Shown piece after piece: positions 37,892-46,176 of a DNA stretch of 64,000 bases. The stretch's first letter is position 1. Every line of letters starts with the position of its first letter. The stretch comes from JAHRVQ01 sp051278195 (GTDB lineage: Bacteria > Pseudomonadota > Gammaproteobacteria > Pseudomonadales > Azotimanducaceae): contig JBNMQM010000002.1 in NCBI GenBank assembly GCA_051278195.1, forward strand, positions 62,001-126,000, in the 5' to 3' direction. The notes below the pieces were generated by a model, which was given only the letters and a program-made list of their open reading frames with translations, ran no database searches and was not told the origin of the DNA. The translations under genes and the position numbers were made by a program.

Positions 37892-37923
37892 AAAAAGGGT
37901 GGCTTTTAGCCACCCTTTTTTTT
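37892..37923 (+). terminator. Strong, probably bidirectional rho-independent terminator
   Basis: GGGTGGCT (37897-37904), a 3-base TTT loop and AGCCACCC (37908-37915) form a perfect 8-bp stem, extended by A5/T5, followed by eight T. The A-run on the left gives a T-run on the minus strand, so it can also end transcription from the convergent GIDE-LemA gene. It lies 42 bases after the receptor stop codon. Confidence 0.95.
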
Positions 37924-37992
37924 GACTAAAAAAAGGTTTGTCCGAAAGAAAACCTTGCCTGAAAAAAAGTGCGACCCATAAGACTGCGAACG

Positions 37993-40218
37993 CTATTCCT
38001 GATCGGAGAAGAGCCTTGGAATCGGGTGTGCAGCTTCTGAAAATGCCAGGCGCGTCTTGGCTTTAAAACGGAATAGTCTGGCTAACAGGTTATCTGGAAA
38101 TGTTTGCAGCCGAGTCAGGTATTGGGTCACGGCGTCATTGAAGCCATTTCTGATTAGCGCCACTTCATTCTCTAGCTTCACCAGTCTTCGATGAAAATCG
38201 GCAACCAGGTCTGTGCCTTTTAGATCTGGATACTGTTCGATACGAGCGGATAACTCTGCGATAGACACATGTTCTGCTGCCATGTAACGGTCCATGTCCT
38301 GACTGCTGTTGATATTCTGGCTGCGCTCCCGAAGTAGGGCGAGACCGGTTTGTAAGTTCTTCTCGTGGCTCAAGTATTCCTTCACCACCGATTCCAGGCG
38401 AGGTATTAGATTCGCACGCTTCTTCAGCGATACCTGAATGTTGGCCCAATTACGCTCACACCGCTCTCGTAAGAAGATTAAATCGTTAAACATCATGACC
38501 ACCACCACCATTAGTAAGAATGCCGGTGCAATGGCTGCTGCCTGAAGAAAATCCATCGAACTGAACGAACCATTCGAGCCGCTGAGCCAGATCGCAACGA
38601 GAAACATAATGCTGGCGCCGCCACTTAATAAGGCCATACCTTTGATGGCCTTTCGAAACATGACCTCAGACTCCGGCAGGTTAGCGATAATGTAGGGGAT
38701 GCCAGACTCGTGGCCAAGCACCAGAGTGTCACCGCGTGTTCTATCAAGGCGAGCTTTGCCCAACACATAAAGATCATCTCCTGGTGCCAAACGCCATTCA
38801 GTATAGCGCCGGCTGCCGTCTTGGCGCCGCTCTCGATGTCGCGTGATAATGTCTGCACAACCTGGGAATACCCTCAGCTCGCCTTCATCGTCCTTGATCA
38901 AGAAGGGCTGTTTGACGATGTCATCACTGATGCTGACCCACTTTCGGTTTTTACCAGAGCCACGTATCTCTTCAATTAGGTGCCGGTACCAGGTGCAAGA
39001 TTCCCCAGAAACAGGTCCCCTGAGTAGGGCGAGGTCATCCTCAGCTTTGAGGACACCGACTACCTCAGTTAACCCATAAGTGACGCCAGTGGTTTTGCTG
39101 GTGGGTAGGTTTTCCTGAATGCGCTTGACCCGAATCATGCGAAACGCCCACCAGGCGAGCAATGCCGCAACTGCGAGCGCGAGAAGAATGAGGTAGAAAG
39201 ACTCACTGACCCGTGTCGCGGTAAATTGATCGGCTCTGATCATGGCGGCCTGTTGCTGCGCCTCTGTGATGAAAATCTCCGGCGGCTGATCTAGCTGATT
39301 GAGGCTGGCGTAGAGCGATTCTGGGAATTCGCTGATTTGCTTTTGGTAGCGGCTGCGCAGTAAATAATTCATCACGGCACCCTCATCTTGCTGTGCGTGA
39401 CTTATCGCGAGTTGAGTACGGTCATAGTGGTTTCGAATCTGACCAAATCCAGTGCTGACGTCATTCTCTAGGCTCTGGAAACCCAGGTGCACCAACACCA
39501 ACATGCTACTCAGACAGATCGCAATGAGAAACACGAACGTCTTATGGATTTGAAAGGCGGCCATTGATGCCAGGCAGGTCAGGATCATTACGCTGATACC
39601 GGCCCATAGCCACAGTAGAGCGGCAGCGCCGATGCTGCTTCGTTCAGCCGCTGCACTAAAAGTTGTGAGTATCGGTAGATAATCTCCCTGGGCAGTGAAA
39701 TTGACAGAGACGGGCTGAGTATCTTGCAGCCAACCAAACAGCGTCACAGTTTCGCCGGCTTCCAAGCGCCACTCGGTGTACCGATAGTCACCATTGCGGG
39801 TTTGATATTTCTGCCGGACGTTGACTTCGATTTGACGAGCGGAAACCTCAAGGTTGACCGTAGCGTCACCACTTTGGTCCTGAAGAGTGAAGTCGACGCC
39901 TCGCTGGTCATCGCTGACGGTACGCCAGTTGTGGTTGCCGTCAGAATCACGCACTTCCCGTTCTACTAGATATCGATAGTAAATGCTGGCGGTCTTAGTT
40001 TTAGGTGAGGAGAGCGTCTGCTTGGCGACGGCCACGCCGCGAAGTTGTATCTCGCCGCTGATCGCACCGGTGATCGTCGACAGAGGAATACGCTCCAGCA
40101 TGCGGAATTCCAGTATCTTGTTAAAACCGAACTGGGATAGCCACAGGGATAGGGAAAACAAGAGGACGCCAAGGGCACCACAGCCAATACGGGTATAAAT
40201 TTGCGTAGTCCATAGCAT
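37993..40218 (-). CDS. Membrane protein fusing two GIDE-like domains to a LemA domain
   Basis: 741 aa, an unusual fusion. Residues 10-30: membrane segment. About 45-168: first GIDE (E3-ligase-like) domain, with YYRYLVER and YTEWRLEAGE (147-156). About 197-247: two membrane segments; about 340-363: another. About 385-510: second GIDE domain, with TWYRHLIEE and YTEWRLAPGD (472-481). Two more segments lie at about 525-577. Residues 578-730: LemA helical domain (RCERNWANIQVSLKKRANLIPRLESVVKEY is its core, shown here as positions 587-616). LemA and GIDE-like proteins are normally separate neighbours; LemA has been tied to membrane stress and metalloprotease control. Function unknown. Confidence 0.85.
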   Translation of the reverse strand: MLWTTQIYTRIGCGALGVLLFSLSLWLSQFGFNKILEFRMLERIPLSTITGAISGEIQLRGVAVAKQTLSSPKTKTASIYYRYLVEREVRDSDGNHNWRTVSDDQRGVDFTLQDQSGDATVNLEVSARQIEVNVRQKYQTRNGDYRYTEWRLEAGETVTLFGWLQDTQPVSVNFTAQGDYLPILTTFSAAAERSSIGAAALLWLWAGISVMILTCLASMAAFQIHKTFVFLIAICLSSMLVLVHLGFQSLENDVSTGFGQIRNHYDRTQLAISHAQQDEGAVMNYLLRSRYQKQISEFPESLYASLNQLDQPPEIFITEAQQQAAMIRADQFTATRVSESFYLILLALAVAALLAWWAFRMIRVKRIQENLPTSKTTGVTYGLTEVVGVLKAEDDLALLRGPVSGESCTWYRHLIEEIRGSGKNRKWVSISDDIVKQPFLIKDDEGELRVFPGCADIITRHRERRQDGSRRYTEWRLAPGDDLYVLGKARLDRTRGDTLVLGHESGIPYIIANLPESEVMFRKAIKGMALLSGGASIMFLVAIWLSGSNGSFSSMDFLQAAAIAPAFLLMVVVVMMFNDLIFLRERCERNWANIQVSLKKRANLIPRLESVVKEYLSHEKNLQTGLALLRERSQNINSSQDMDRYMAAEHVSIAELSARIEQYPDLKGTDLVADFHRRLVKLENEVALIRNGFNDAVTQYLTRLQTFPDNLLARLFRFKAKTRLAFSEAAHPIPRLFSDQE

Positions 40219-40315
40219 AGCTCAGAGCATTTCCTAACTGACCTTGTTGGTCAAGCCTACTGTTGGCTTTGTATACTGTCTGTCTTGTATGTAGTAACGG
40301 TTAGTGGGGCACAGC

Positions 40316-41848
40316 ATGAAGCGGAATATATTACTGATTACCACGGACCAGATGCGCTACGACGCGTTGGGCTGTAATGGCGGCCAGGTCGCAAGAACGC
40401 CCCATATTGATGGTTTAGCCGCGCGGGGTATCAACTATCGTCGAGCTCACAATCAGAATGTCGTGTGTATGCCCGCCCGGGCGACCATCATGACGGGGCA
40501 GCACGTGGCCAGCCACGGCGTCTGGATGAATGGTGTCTCTTTACCTGAAGAAACCCCAACGGTGGCCCATCACCTGAAATCACATGGGTATGACACGGCG
40601 CTGCTCGGCAAGGCGCATTTCGAGCCCTGGCTGGGTGATCCTGAAAAATTCTTTGAGAACCGCATGGCCGCTGAGGCAAATACTGGACCACATCGGGGTT
40701 TTGATCATATGGAGTTGGCCAACCACTTTTTCGAGGGGCACAGCCACTACGACGTCCATATGAATCAGCATGCTGATGCTAAATCGCAGTTCTATCCGAT
40801 GGTCACAGACAAGGGTCAGAACACTGCCAGCAAGGGCGAAACTGGTGCCGTTCAGATCTGGCCAATGAATGTGCCGAGAGATTTGTATCACACCGAGTGG
40901 GTGGCTGATCGCACCCTGAATTGGCTGAGTCATCGAGATGCTGACACACCCTGGTTCTGCTGGATGAGTTTTCCTGATCCCCATCATCCCTGGGATATCC
41001 CTCAGTCAGAACTGCACCGGGTCAACTGGCGCGATGTGCCGCTGCCCGCACTTTACGAACAGACCCATGAGCAGCGACTGGCTTTGCTCGCCAGTAAACC
41101 GAAACACTGGCAAGGCTACTATGAAGGCTCAATGTGGACCAACTTGGAGTCGCCAAGAGAGTTTGTGCCAGCTGCCATGACGGCGGATCAGGTACGTGAG
41201 ATTAACGCCTACACCCATATCGAGAATGAGCTGATTGATGAAGCTTGCGGTCGAGTGTTTGATTCGCTGCGAGCACAGGGTACTTTTGATAACACCGATA
41301 TATTTTTTACCACTGATCATGGTGAGTTACAGGGTGATTTCGGCTTGTTGTTTAAAGGCCCTTATCATGTCGATGCATTAATGCGCCTGCCCTTCATCTG
41401 GCAGCCTGCCGCGAATGAGGGTGTTCCTGCAGCAGAAGTCACCAAACCTGTTGGCCATTTGGACCTTGCTAGCACTTTCTGTGCGATTGCTGGGATTACT
41501 GAGCCGGAATATTGCGAAGGCAAGGTGTTGCCCACCAGTAACGCGCAGGCGGTCGCCCAGAGCAGGTCGACCGTGTTAACCGAGTGGGATTCCGAGCACG
41601 GCCATACGGACATGCATCTCAAAAGCCTGTATCACGAGGACGGTTGGCTGTGCACAGTGTATGAACCTAGTTTTATGTACGATGGCACTGAGGGTGAGCT
41701 TTACGATATGACCAACGATCCCGAGCAGCGAGTCAACTTGTGGTCAGACCCGGCTTATCAAGCCAAGCGAGACGTGCTTAAAGCCGAGCTGTATGAGTCT
41801 TTGCCCGCGGCGCGTGAGCCTCAACTCCCCAGACTGGCCCCGGTGTGA
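40316..41848 (+). CDS. Cytoplasmic type I sulfatase (formylglycine-dependent)
   Basis: 510 aa from ATG 40316 (GGGG 8 bases upstream; a GTG at 40304 would add four residues). Cys51 in CMPARATIMTG is the C-x-P-x-R motif whose Cys becomes formylglycine, the catalytic residue. LLITTDQMRYD supplies the first metal-binding Asp, and TTDHGELQGDFGLLFKGPYH the later ones. No signal peptide, so it acts in the cytoplasm on an imported sulfate ester or phosphonate monoester; choline-sulfatase and phosphonate-monoester hydrolases share this group. No formylglycine-generating enzyme gene is nearby. Confidence 0.92.
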   Translation: MKRNILLITTDQMRYDALGCNGGQVARTPHIDGLAARGINYRRAHNQNVVCMPARATIMTGQHVASHGVWMNGVSLPEETPTVAHHLKSHGYDTALLGKAHFEPWLGDPEKFFENRMAAEANTGPHRGFDHMELANHFFEGHSHYDVHMNQHADAKSQFYPMVTDKGQNTASKGETGAVQIWPMNVPRDLYHTEWVADRTLNWLSHRDADTPWFCWMSFPDPHHPWDIPQSELHRVNWRDVPLPALYEQTHEQRLALLASKPKHWQGYYEGSMWTNLESPREFVPAAMTADQVREINAYTHIENELIDEACGRVFDSLRAQGTFDNTDIFFTTDHGELQGDFGLLFKGPYHVDALMRLPFIWQPAANEGVPAAEVTKPVGHLDLASTFCAIAGITEPEYCEGKVLPTSNAQAVAQSRSTVLTEWDSEHGHTDMHLKSLYHEDGWLCTVYEPSFMYDGTEGELYDMTNDPEQRVNLWSDPAYQAKRDVLKAELYESLPAAREPQLPRLAPV

Positions 41849-41881
41849 TTGTCTAGATTGCTGCCCAGATTACTGTTTAGA

Positions 41882-42418
41882 CTAGTTGCGCTGAGTCATG
41901 GGGACGTAGCCGACTACCATTGAAGATACAAGGCTTAGGTTTGCATCTCTTAAGTCTTTGCCACTGTCTAATACCGAGCTTAAATTCGTCAGAAAAAAGG
42001 TCCAGCAAGATCGACAGTTGAGATGCCCAAACACTTGGCCCTCTGCGGTGCTCGGTATCATAGTTTGAACGAGCTGCACCTCGGTCTGGTTGTTTAGTAC
42101 GCGGAAATAGACATCAACGTGCATCTGGCCAAAGGTGAATGAGAACTGTTTTTTGTCTACGTATGCAGTGACTTCCCCTTCGAGACTAAAGTCGTGTCGA
42201 AATTGCCAGCTGTAACTGTCACCCACCTCTGGGCGCTCGCTATTGTCTCGCGCCTCGTCTCGGCTGTTGGTATAGATACATCGTTCTATGAAAAATGACT
42301 CTAGTCCTTCAGCTTCGGTCCACAGCCGAAACACGCGAGTAATGTGCGCGTTGTAATAAAAAGTAATAGAAAAGCGCGACCAGTCATAGCTGCTAGGGTC
42401 AATTTTAGGGTCGATCAC
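41882..42418 (-). CDS. SRPBCC-fold (AHSA1-like) protein
   Basis: 178 aa with GTG start at 42418, chosen because it overlaps the upstream dehydrogenase stop by 4 bases (GTGA), implying coupled translation; an ATG at 42448 would give 188 aa. FSITFYYNAHITRVFRLWTEAEGLESFF is the start of an AHSA1/START-like fold (region about 11-38), with the conserved W-x-F-x-H pattern in the middle. Such proteins bind hydrophobic ligands. The ligand is unknown; the operon context suggests a link to the preceding dehydrogenase. Confidence 0.78.
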   Translation of the reverse strand: MIDPKIDPSSYDWSRFSITFYYNAHITRVFRLWTEAEGLESFFIERCIYTNSRDEARDNSERPEVGDSYSWQFRHDFSLEGEVTAYVDKKQFSFTFGQMHVDVYFRVLNNQTEVQLVQTMIPSTAEGQVFGHLNCRSCWTFFLTNLSSVLDSGKDLRDANLSLVSSMVVGYVPMTQRN

Positions 42419-43479
42419 AGTGTCATTGCCCCGTGCACAGCGTCGCAAAATTCATAGGTCTTACCTGAGCCACCCTGATCTGGCGTAAGGACTTTCCCGG
42501 CGGCATAGACATGCCGAATGGCTCGCCTCAGCGCGGTGGCGGTATCCTGAAATTCCAAATACTCCAACATCATGGCAGCGGAAAGCAAAGTCGCAGTAGG
42601 GTTGATGACCTGCTGGCCGGCAATATCCGGGGCGGTGCCGTGGGCAGACTCAAAGTACGCATAGTCTGTGCCGTAGCAGCCAGACGGGGCGAGACCAAGT
42701 CCACCGATGAGTCCGGCGGCACCATCCGACAAGATGTCGCCATATAGGTTAGGCATCACGACCACATCCAATTGCTCTGGATGGCTGATCATACGGCATA
42801 GAAAATCGTCGATGATATAAGTGCTGAGTTCTATATCTGGGTACTCCTCAGACATTTTGATCGCAGTGTCGCGAAACAAGCCATCTGCGATGCTGAGCAT
42901 GTTGTATTTACAGGTCACTGTCAGCTTCTTCATTTTGTTGCGTTTGCGTGCCAGCTCGAAGGCGAAGCGTATGACACGTTCTGCGCCATGTTCAGTGATT
43001 GCTTTGATGGCGTATTTGCCTGGTCCCAGATCCGAAAGTGACTGGCGGGCATGCCGCGAGTAAAGGTTGAGACCCGCGATATCTTCTATATCGCCTTCAA
43101 GTCCCAGGTACAGATCTTCAAGATTCTCCCGCACGATGACAAAATCCAGATGTTCTGGGTGTTTCAGGGGGGACTGGTAGCCTGGCAGCCACTCGGTCGG
43201 TCTGACATTGGCGAAGGTTTGCTTACCCCAGCGCAGATAGAATAGGGCAGCAGTGCTATTGCCGCTGGTAGAGCCAAAAAACGTGGTGTCAGCGGCATCA
43301 ATGGCATCTTTCGTCGCGGCTGGGAAGGCCTCGCCGGTTGCTTCAATGGCTGCGGTGCCGAGTAGCGGGCGTTCAAAACGTAGCGGTAAGCCTAGCTGTT
43401 CAAGCAGGTTCACCGTGGGAATCATGACCTCCGGTGAGGCATCATCGCCGTCAAACACGACAATTGTTTTCTCATCCAT
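42415..43479 (-). CDS. Isocitrate/isopropylmalate-dehydrogenase-family beta-decarboxylating dehydrogenase
   Basis: 354 aa. VIVRENLEDLY (substrate-loop region), DDFLCRM and YESAHGTAPDIAGQQ with NPTATLLSAAMML define the family, which oxidises and decarboxylates (R)-2-hydroxyacids with NAD(P). The closest pattern is the NAD-type isocitrate, homoisocitrate or tartrate dehydrogenase branch. There are no leuBCD genes around, so leucine synthesis is unlikely. It is coupled to the SRPBCC gene downstream and lies next to a sulfatase and a TauD-like dioxygenase, so a catabolic role is more likely. Confidence 0.9.
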   Translation of the reverse strand: MDEKTIVVFDGDDASPEVMIPTVNLLEQLGLPLRFERPLLGTAAIEATGEAFPAATKDAIDAADTTFFGSTSGNSTAALFYLRWGKQTFANVRPTEWLPGYQSPLKHPEHLDFVIVRENLEDLYLGLEGDIEDIAGLNLYSRHARQSLSDLGPGKYAIKAITEHGAERVIRFAFELARKRNKMKKLTVTCKYNMLSIADGLFRDTAIKMSEEYPDIELSTYIIDDFLCRMISHPEQLDVVVMPNLYGDILSDGAAGLIGGLGLAPSGCYGTDYAYFESAHGTAPDIAGQQVINPTATLLSAAMMLEYLEFQDTATALRRAIRHVYAAGKVLTPDQGGSGKTYEFCDAVHGAMTL

Positions 43480-43545
43480 ATTCTGTGACTCGACTGATGG
43501 GCTGTGTTACTTTTTCTGAGTATTCTATATCCGCGAGGTAATGTC

Positions 43546-44448
43546 ATGCATCACGAGATGGCCTACGAAACGATTCAAGTGGATAGCAGCCTGGGGCCTA
43601 TTGGCGCGGAAGTTTCTGGTATAGATTTATCTAAACCCTTAACGGTGCAGGCTATCGCCGATATCCATCATGCTTGGCTTGCCCATGGCGTGTTGTTTTT
43701 TCACGACCAGGATCTTTCTCCCGTTCATCAAACAGCATTTGCGGCGCATCTGGGCGAGCTCGATGTATATCCTTTTATGTCTGCCGTAGAAGGACACCCG
43801 AATGTCATTCCGATCCTTAAAGAACCGGGAGCAAAAATGAACTTTGGCGGCGGCTGGCATACGGATACGTCATACCTTAAGCAACCGCCTAAGGCGACCT
43901 TGTTGTACGCGTTAGAAGTGCCAGACGAAGGTGGTGATACTGAGTTTGCCGATGCGGTTGCGGCTTTTACAGATTTGAGTGACGGCATGAAGGGTTTTTT
44001 GCTGGCACAAACGGGTGTTTACTCTCCGAAACTGGTTCATGGTGCGGGTGGTGACTATGCGAGTGTTGCCGCTAAAGAAAATCTGGGCAGCGCCTACGGT
44101 ACTACCAAACCCAACAGCGCTATCGATACAAACAATCATGACTTTGCCGAGGGTGAAGTTGAGCACCCACTGATTCGTACCCATGACGAGACGGGTGCAC
44201 AGAGTATTTATTGTGGTTTGTTCCACACCCACCGGATCAAAGGTTGGAGCCGCGAAGAAAGTCTACCGATCTTTCGGTTTCTGAAAGATCATTTCACGCA
44301 AGAAAAATATGTGACCCGTTTTAAATGGCGCAATGGCTCGTTAGTTCTATGGGATAACCGGCGCCTGTTTCATAACGCGCTGAACGACTACCAGGGTAAG
44401 CGGCGTCATATGCAACGAGTTATCGTGAAGGGGCCTATTCCCAACTGA
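43546..44448 (+). CDS. TauD/TfdA-family Fe(II)/2-oxoglutarate dioxygenase
   Basis: 300 aa from ATG 43546 (GAGG upstream with proper spacing); a GTG at 43504 would add 14 residues. Iron ligands are His105 and Asp107 in GGGWHTDTSY and distal His276 in FHNALNDY; 2-oxoglutarate is held by the Arg at about 287. This is the taurine / 2,4-D / alkylsulfatase-type dioxygenase group. It is divergent from the IDH-like gene. Its 3' end (from 44250) recurs as a decayed copy at 56801-56987, 12.4 kb away and in the same orientation. Confidence 0.92.
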   Translation: MHHEMAYETIQVDSSLGPIGAEVSGIDLSKPLTVQAIADIHHAWLAHGVLFFHDQDLSPVHQTAFAAHLGELDVYPFMSAVEGHPNVIPILKEPGAKMNFGGGWHTDTSYLKQPPKATLLYALEVPDEGGDTEFADAVAAFTDLSDGMKGFLLAQTGVYSPKLVHGAGGDYASVAAKENLGSAYGTTKPNSAIDTNNHDFAEGEVEHPLIRTHDETGAQSIYCGLFHTHRIKGWSREESLPIFRFLKDHFTQEKYVTRFKWRNGSLVLWDNRRLFHNALNDYQGKRRHMQRVIVKGPIPN

Positions 44449-45052
44449 GGTTGGCGGAAGGCAGAAAACGGACTTTCCAGGCTTTGTTGAAAATAGGGAA
44501 AAGAAACCTGCGTTTCACCACCTGGCCAAAGTAGTCCCATTAACGTCAGATGGTTTTTAACGGCGAGCGAGTTCCCTGCTGGGCCATGTCGTTCGATATC
44601 TAGGGGAGTATTGGGGGTGAAACATACAGGTGTCTTGTGATTCTTCAGTACTGAATGGATTACCTCAAACCAGAGTGCACCGTAGGGCTTCCATGTAGAT
44701 GAGGCAGTTCGTAATGCCAACACCGCTCGAAATACCAGAGCCTGGATGAGCGGCAACTGCGGCTTACGCATGCAGCGAAGTGGTGCATGGGACATGGCTT
44801 CGGACAATTTAAGTCCAGGCGTCTGTGTTAGAAATTATGTGACGGCAAAAAATAACAGCACTGGATTTCGCGTAGGGCGTGATCACTAGTACTCTAAAAA
44901 TCTAAAACGCCTGGTTCGCGGTCCAAGTCTTCAAACATAAGGCCAAACGTCGATAACTCTCTAAACTATCACAAGGCTATCACCAAACTTCTCCCCAAAC
45001 CCTAATGATACTGGCTCTTGAAGATTGGTACCTAAGAAGGTACCATCCTCGT
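44449..45052. other. 604-base gene-poor region
   Basis: I recognise no gene here. A minus-strand frame of about 130 codons (44406-44807) overlaps the end of the dioxygenase gene and has no recognisable family, ribosome site or partner, so I leave it out. The last ~200 bases are AT-richer and should contain the promoter of the toxin-antitoxin-like pair. Confidence 0.6.
45027..45044. promoter_or_regulatory. Paired GGTACC palindromes, candidate antitoxin operator
   Basis: GGTACC at 45027-45032 and again at 45039-45044 are self-palindromic and 12 bases apart, about one helical turn, immediately before the XRE-type gene. Antitoxin regulators commonly bind such paired palindromes next to their own start. 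Confidence 0.45.
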
Positions 45053-45430
45053 ATGCCAGAAAACGATCTAGAAATGAAGCAGCAAAGCAAAGTCCGACAA
45101 TCCGAGCGCTACACTCAGCGAGTCGCTGATCTTCTGAAATATGTACGCCGTAAGGCAGGTTTATCTGCACGAGAATTGGCGCGTCGCGTCGGCAGTTCCC
45201 ACTCCACTATTCTTGCTTACGAAGCGGGAAAGAAAGTACCCGTCACCACAACATTGATGCGTCTGGTACATGCCTGCGGGTATTCAATCGATTTTTCGCT
45301 CTCACCTCGCCTGCGCGGCGATGAAGACAACCCCAAGGGTGCCGAGCTACAAGCGGTACTTGACCTTGCGGCGGAATTTCCCGCCCGTCACTCTGACAAA
45401 CCTGACAGCAAGTTACCGAATCTGACATGA
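45053..45430 (+). CDS. XRE-type HTH regulator, putative antitoxin
   Basis: 125 aa from ATG 45053. The HTH is at about 35-65 (LSARELARRVGSSHSTILAYE), followed by PVTTTLMRLVHACGY and a C-terminal charged tail. It overlaps the next gene by 4 bases (ATGA). XRE regulator plus nucleotidyltransferase-like toxin is a recurring toxin-antitoxin arrangement. No clear Shine-Dalgarno site is visible; an ATG at 45074 or a leaderless start at 45005 are alternatives. The paired GGTACC palindromes just upstream could be its operator. Confidence 0.8.
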   Translation: MPENDLEMKQQSKVRQSERYTQRVADLLKYVRRKAGLSARELARRVGSSHSTILAYEAGKKVPVTTTLMRLVHACGYSIDFSLSPRLRGDEDNPKGAELQAVLDLAAEFPARHSDKPDSKLPNLT

Positions 45431-45972
45431 CAAGTCTTACTGACAAAATCGTCACGCTTCATGAAGCATTGCACGCTGCCGATATACCCCACGGGTTTGG
45501 TGGCGCACTCGCCCTCGCATGGTGTACTCAGCGGGCGCGAGGCACGATTGATATTGATTTGAATATCTTTATTGAAACCCAGGAAGCCGCTGCCGTATTT
45601 GGAGCGTTACCTGCCGAAGTCAAATGGGCGAACGTAGACCTGGATGTCATCACCCGTGAAGGTCAGGTCCGCATCTGGTGGGAAAACACACCCATTGATC
45701 TATTCCTCAATACATTACCGCTACACAAACAGATGGCAAGGCGTTGCCGCTGGGAATCCTTTGGCGGCGCTACTATCCCCTTTCTATCTTGTCAGGACAT
45801 AGCCGTCCTAAAGGTTTTCTTTGATCGCACCAAAGACTGGGCAGATCTCGAAGAGATGCATGCTGCAGGCACCTTAAATGTGCCGTTAGTAACAGCAACT
45901 ATCATCCAATATCTCGGTGCAGATGACACGCGTGTGGCCAAGCTTTCAGCCCTTGCATCAGATCCCATCTGA
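45427..45972 (+). CDS. Nucleotidyltransferase-like putative toxin (AbiEii/DUF6036-type)
   Basis: 181 aa. GFGGALALAW followed by TIDIDLNIF fits the Gly-x(n)-Asp-x-Asp core of minimal nucleotidyltransferases (here Asp-Ile-Asp), and a later acidic position lies in WWENTPIDLFL. AbiEii- and MNT-type toxins with this fold modify tRNA or other RNA and act in type IV toxin-antitoxin and abortive-infection systems. The start is embedded in the end of the XRE gene (ATGA). The paired layout and island setting support a phage-defence or addiction role. Target unknown. Confidence 0.78.
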   Translation: MTSLTDKIVTLHEALHAADIPHGFGGALALAWCTQRARGTIDIDLNIFIETQEAAAVFGALPAEVKWANVDLDVITREGQVRIWWENTPIDLFLNTLPLHKQMARRCRWESFGGATIPFLSCQDIAVLKVFFDRTKDWADLEEMHAAGTLNVPLVTATIIQYLGADDTRVAKLSALASDPI

Positions 45973-46176
45973 CGCCAGCACAGTTACTCCTCTACCCCAG
46001 GAGCAGGCAGCCCAATATAGACAGCGACCTCACCTCTAAAACAGGATAGCCATACATAACCATCTAGCTTACCCCGTCTTGTTTAAACTCAGCGGTCTAG
46101 TGGGGTCTCGCATATAAGTTTTGCCACAAAAAGTGTCGATATTACTCAGGCCGTATCATTAAGTAAGAGACCCATA

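Noticed and set aside
44406..44807. Open minus-strand frame of 133 codons after the dioxygenase gene
   Set aside because: It overlaps the end of a real gene, has no ribosome site and no recognisable family pattern.
46103..46173. GGGTCTC / GAGACCC inverted repeat before the ceramidase gene, considered as IS ends
   Set aside because: Only 7 bp match, the 57-base spacing encodes nothing and no target duplication is visible.
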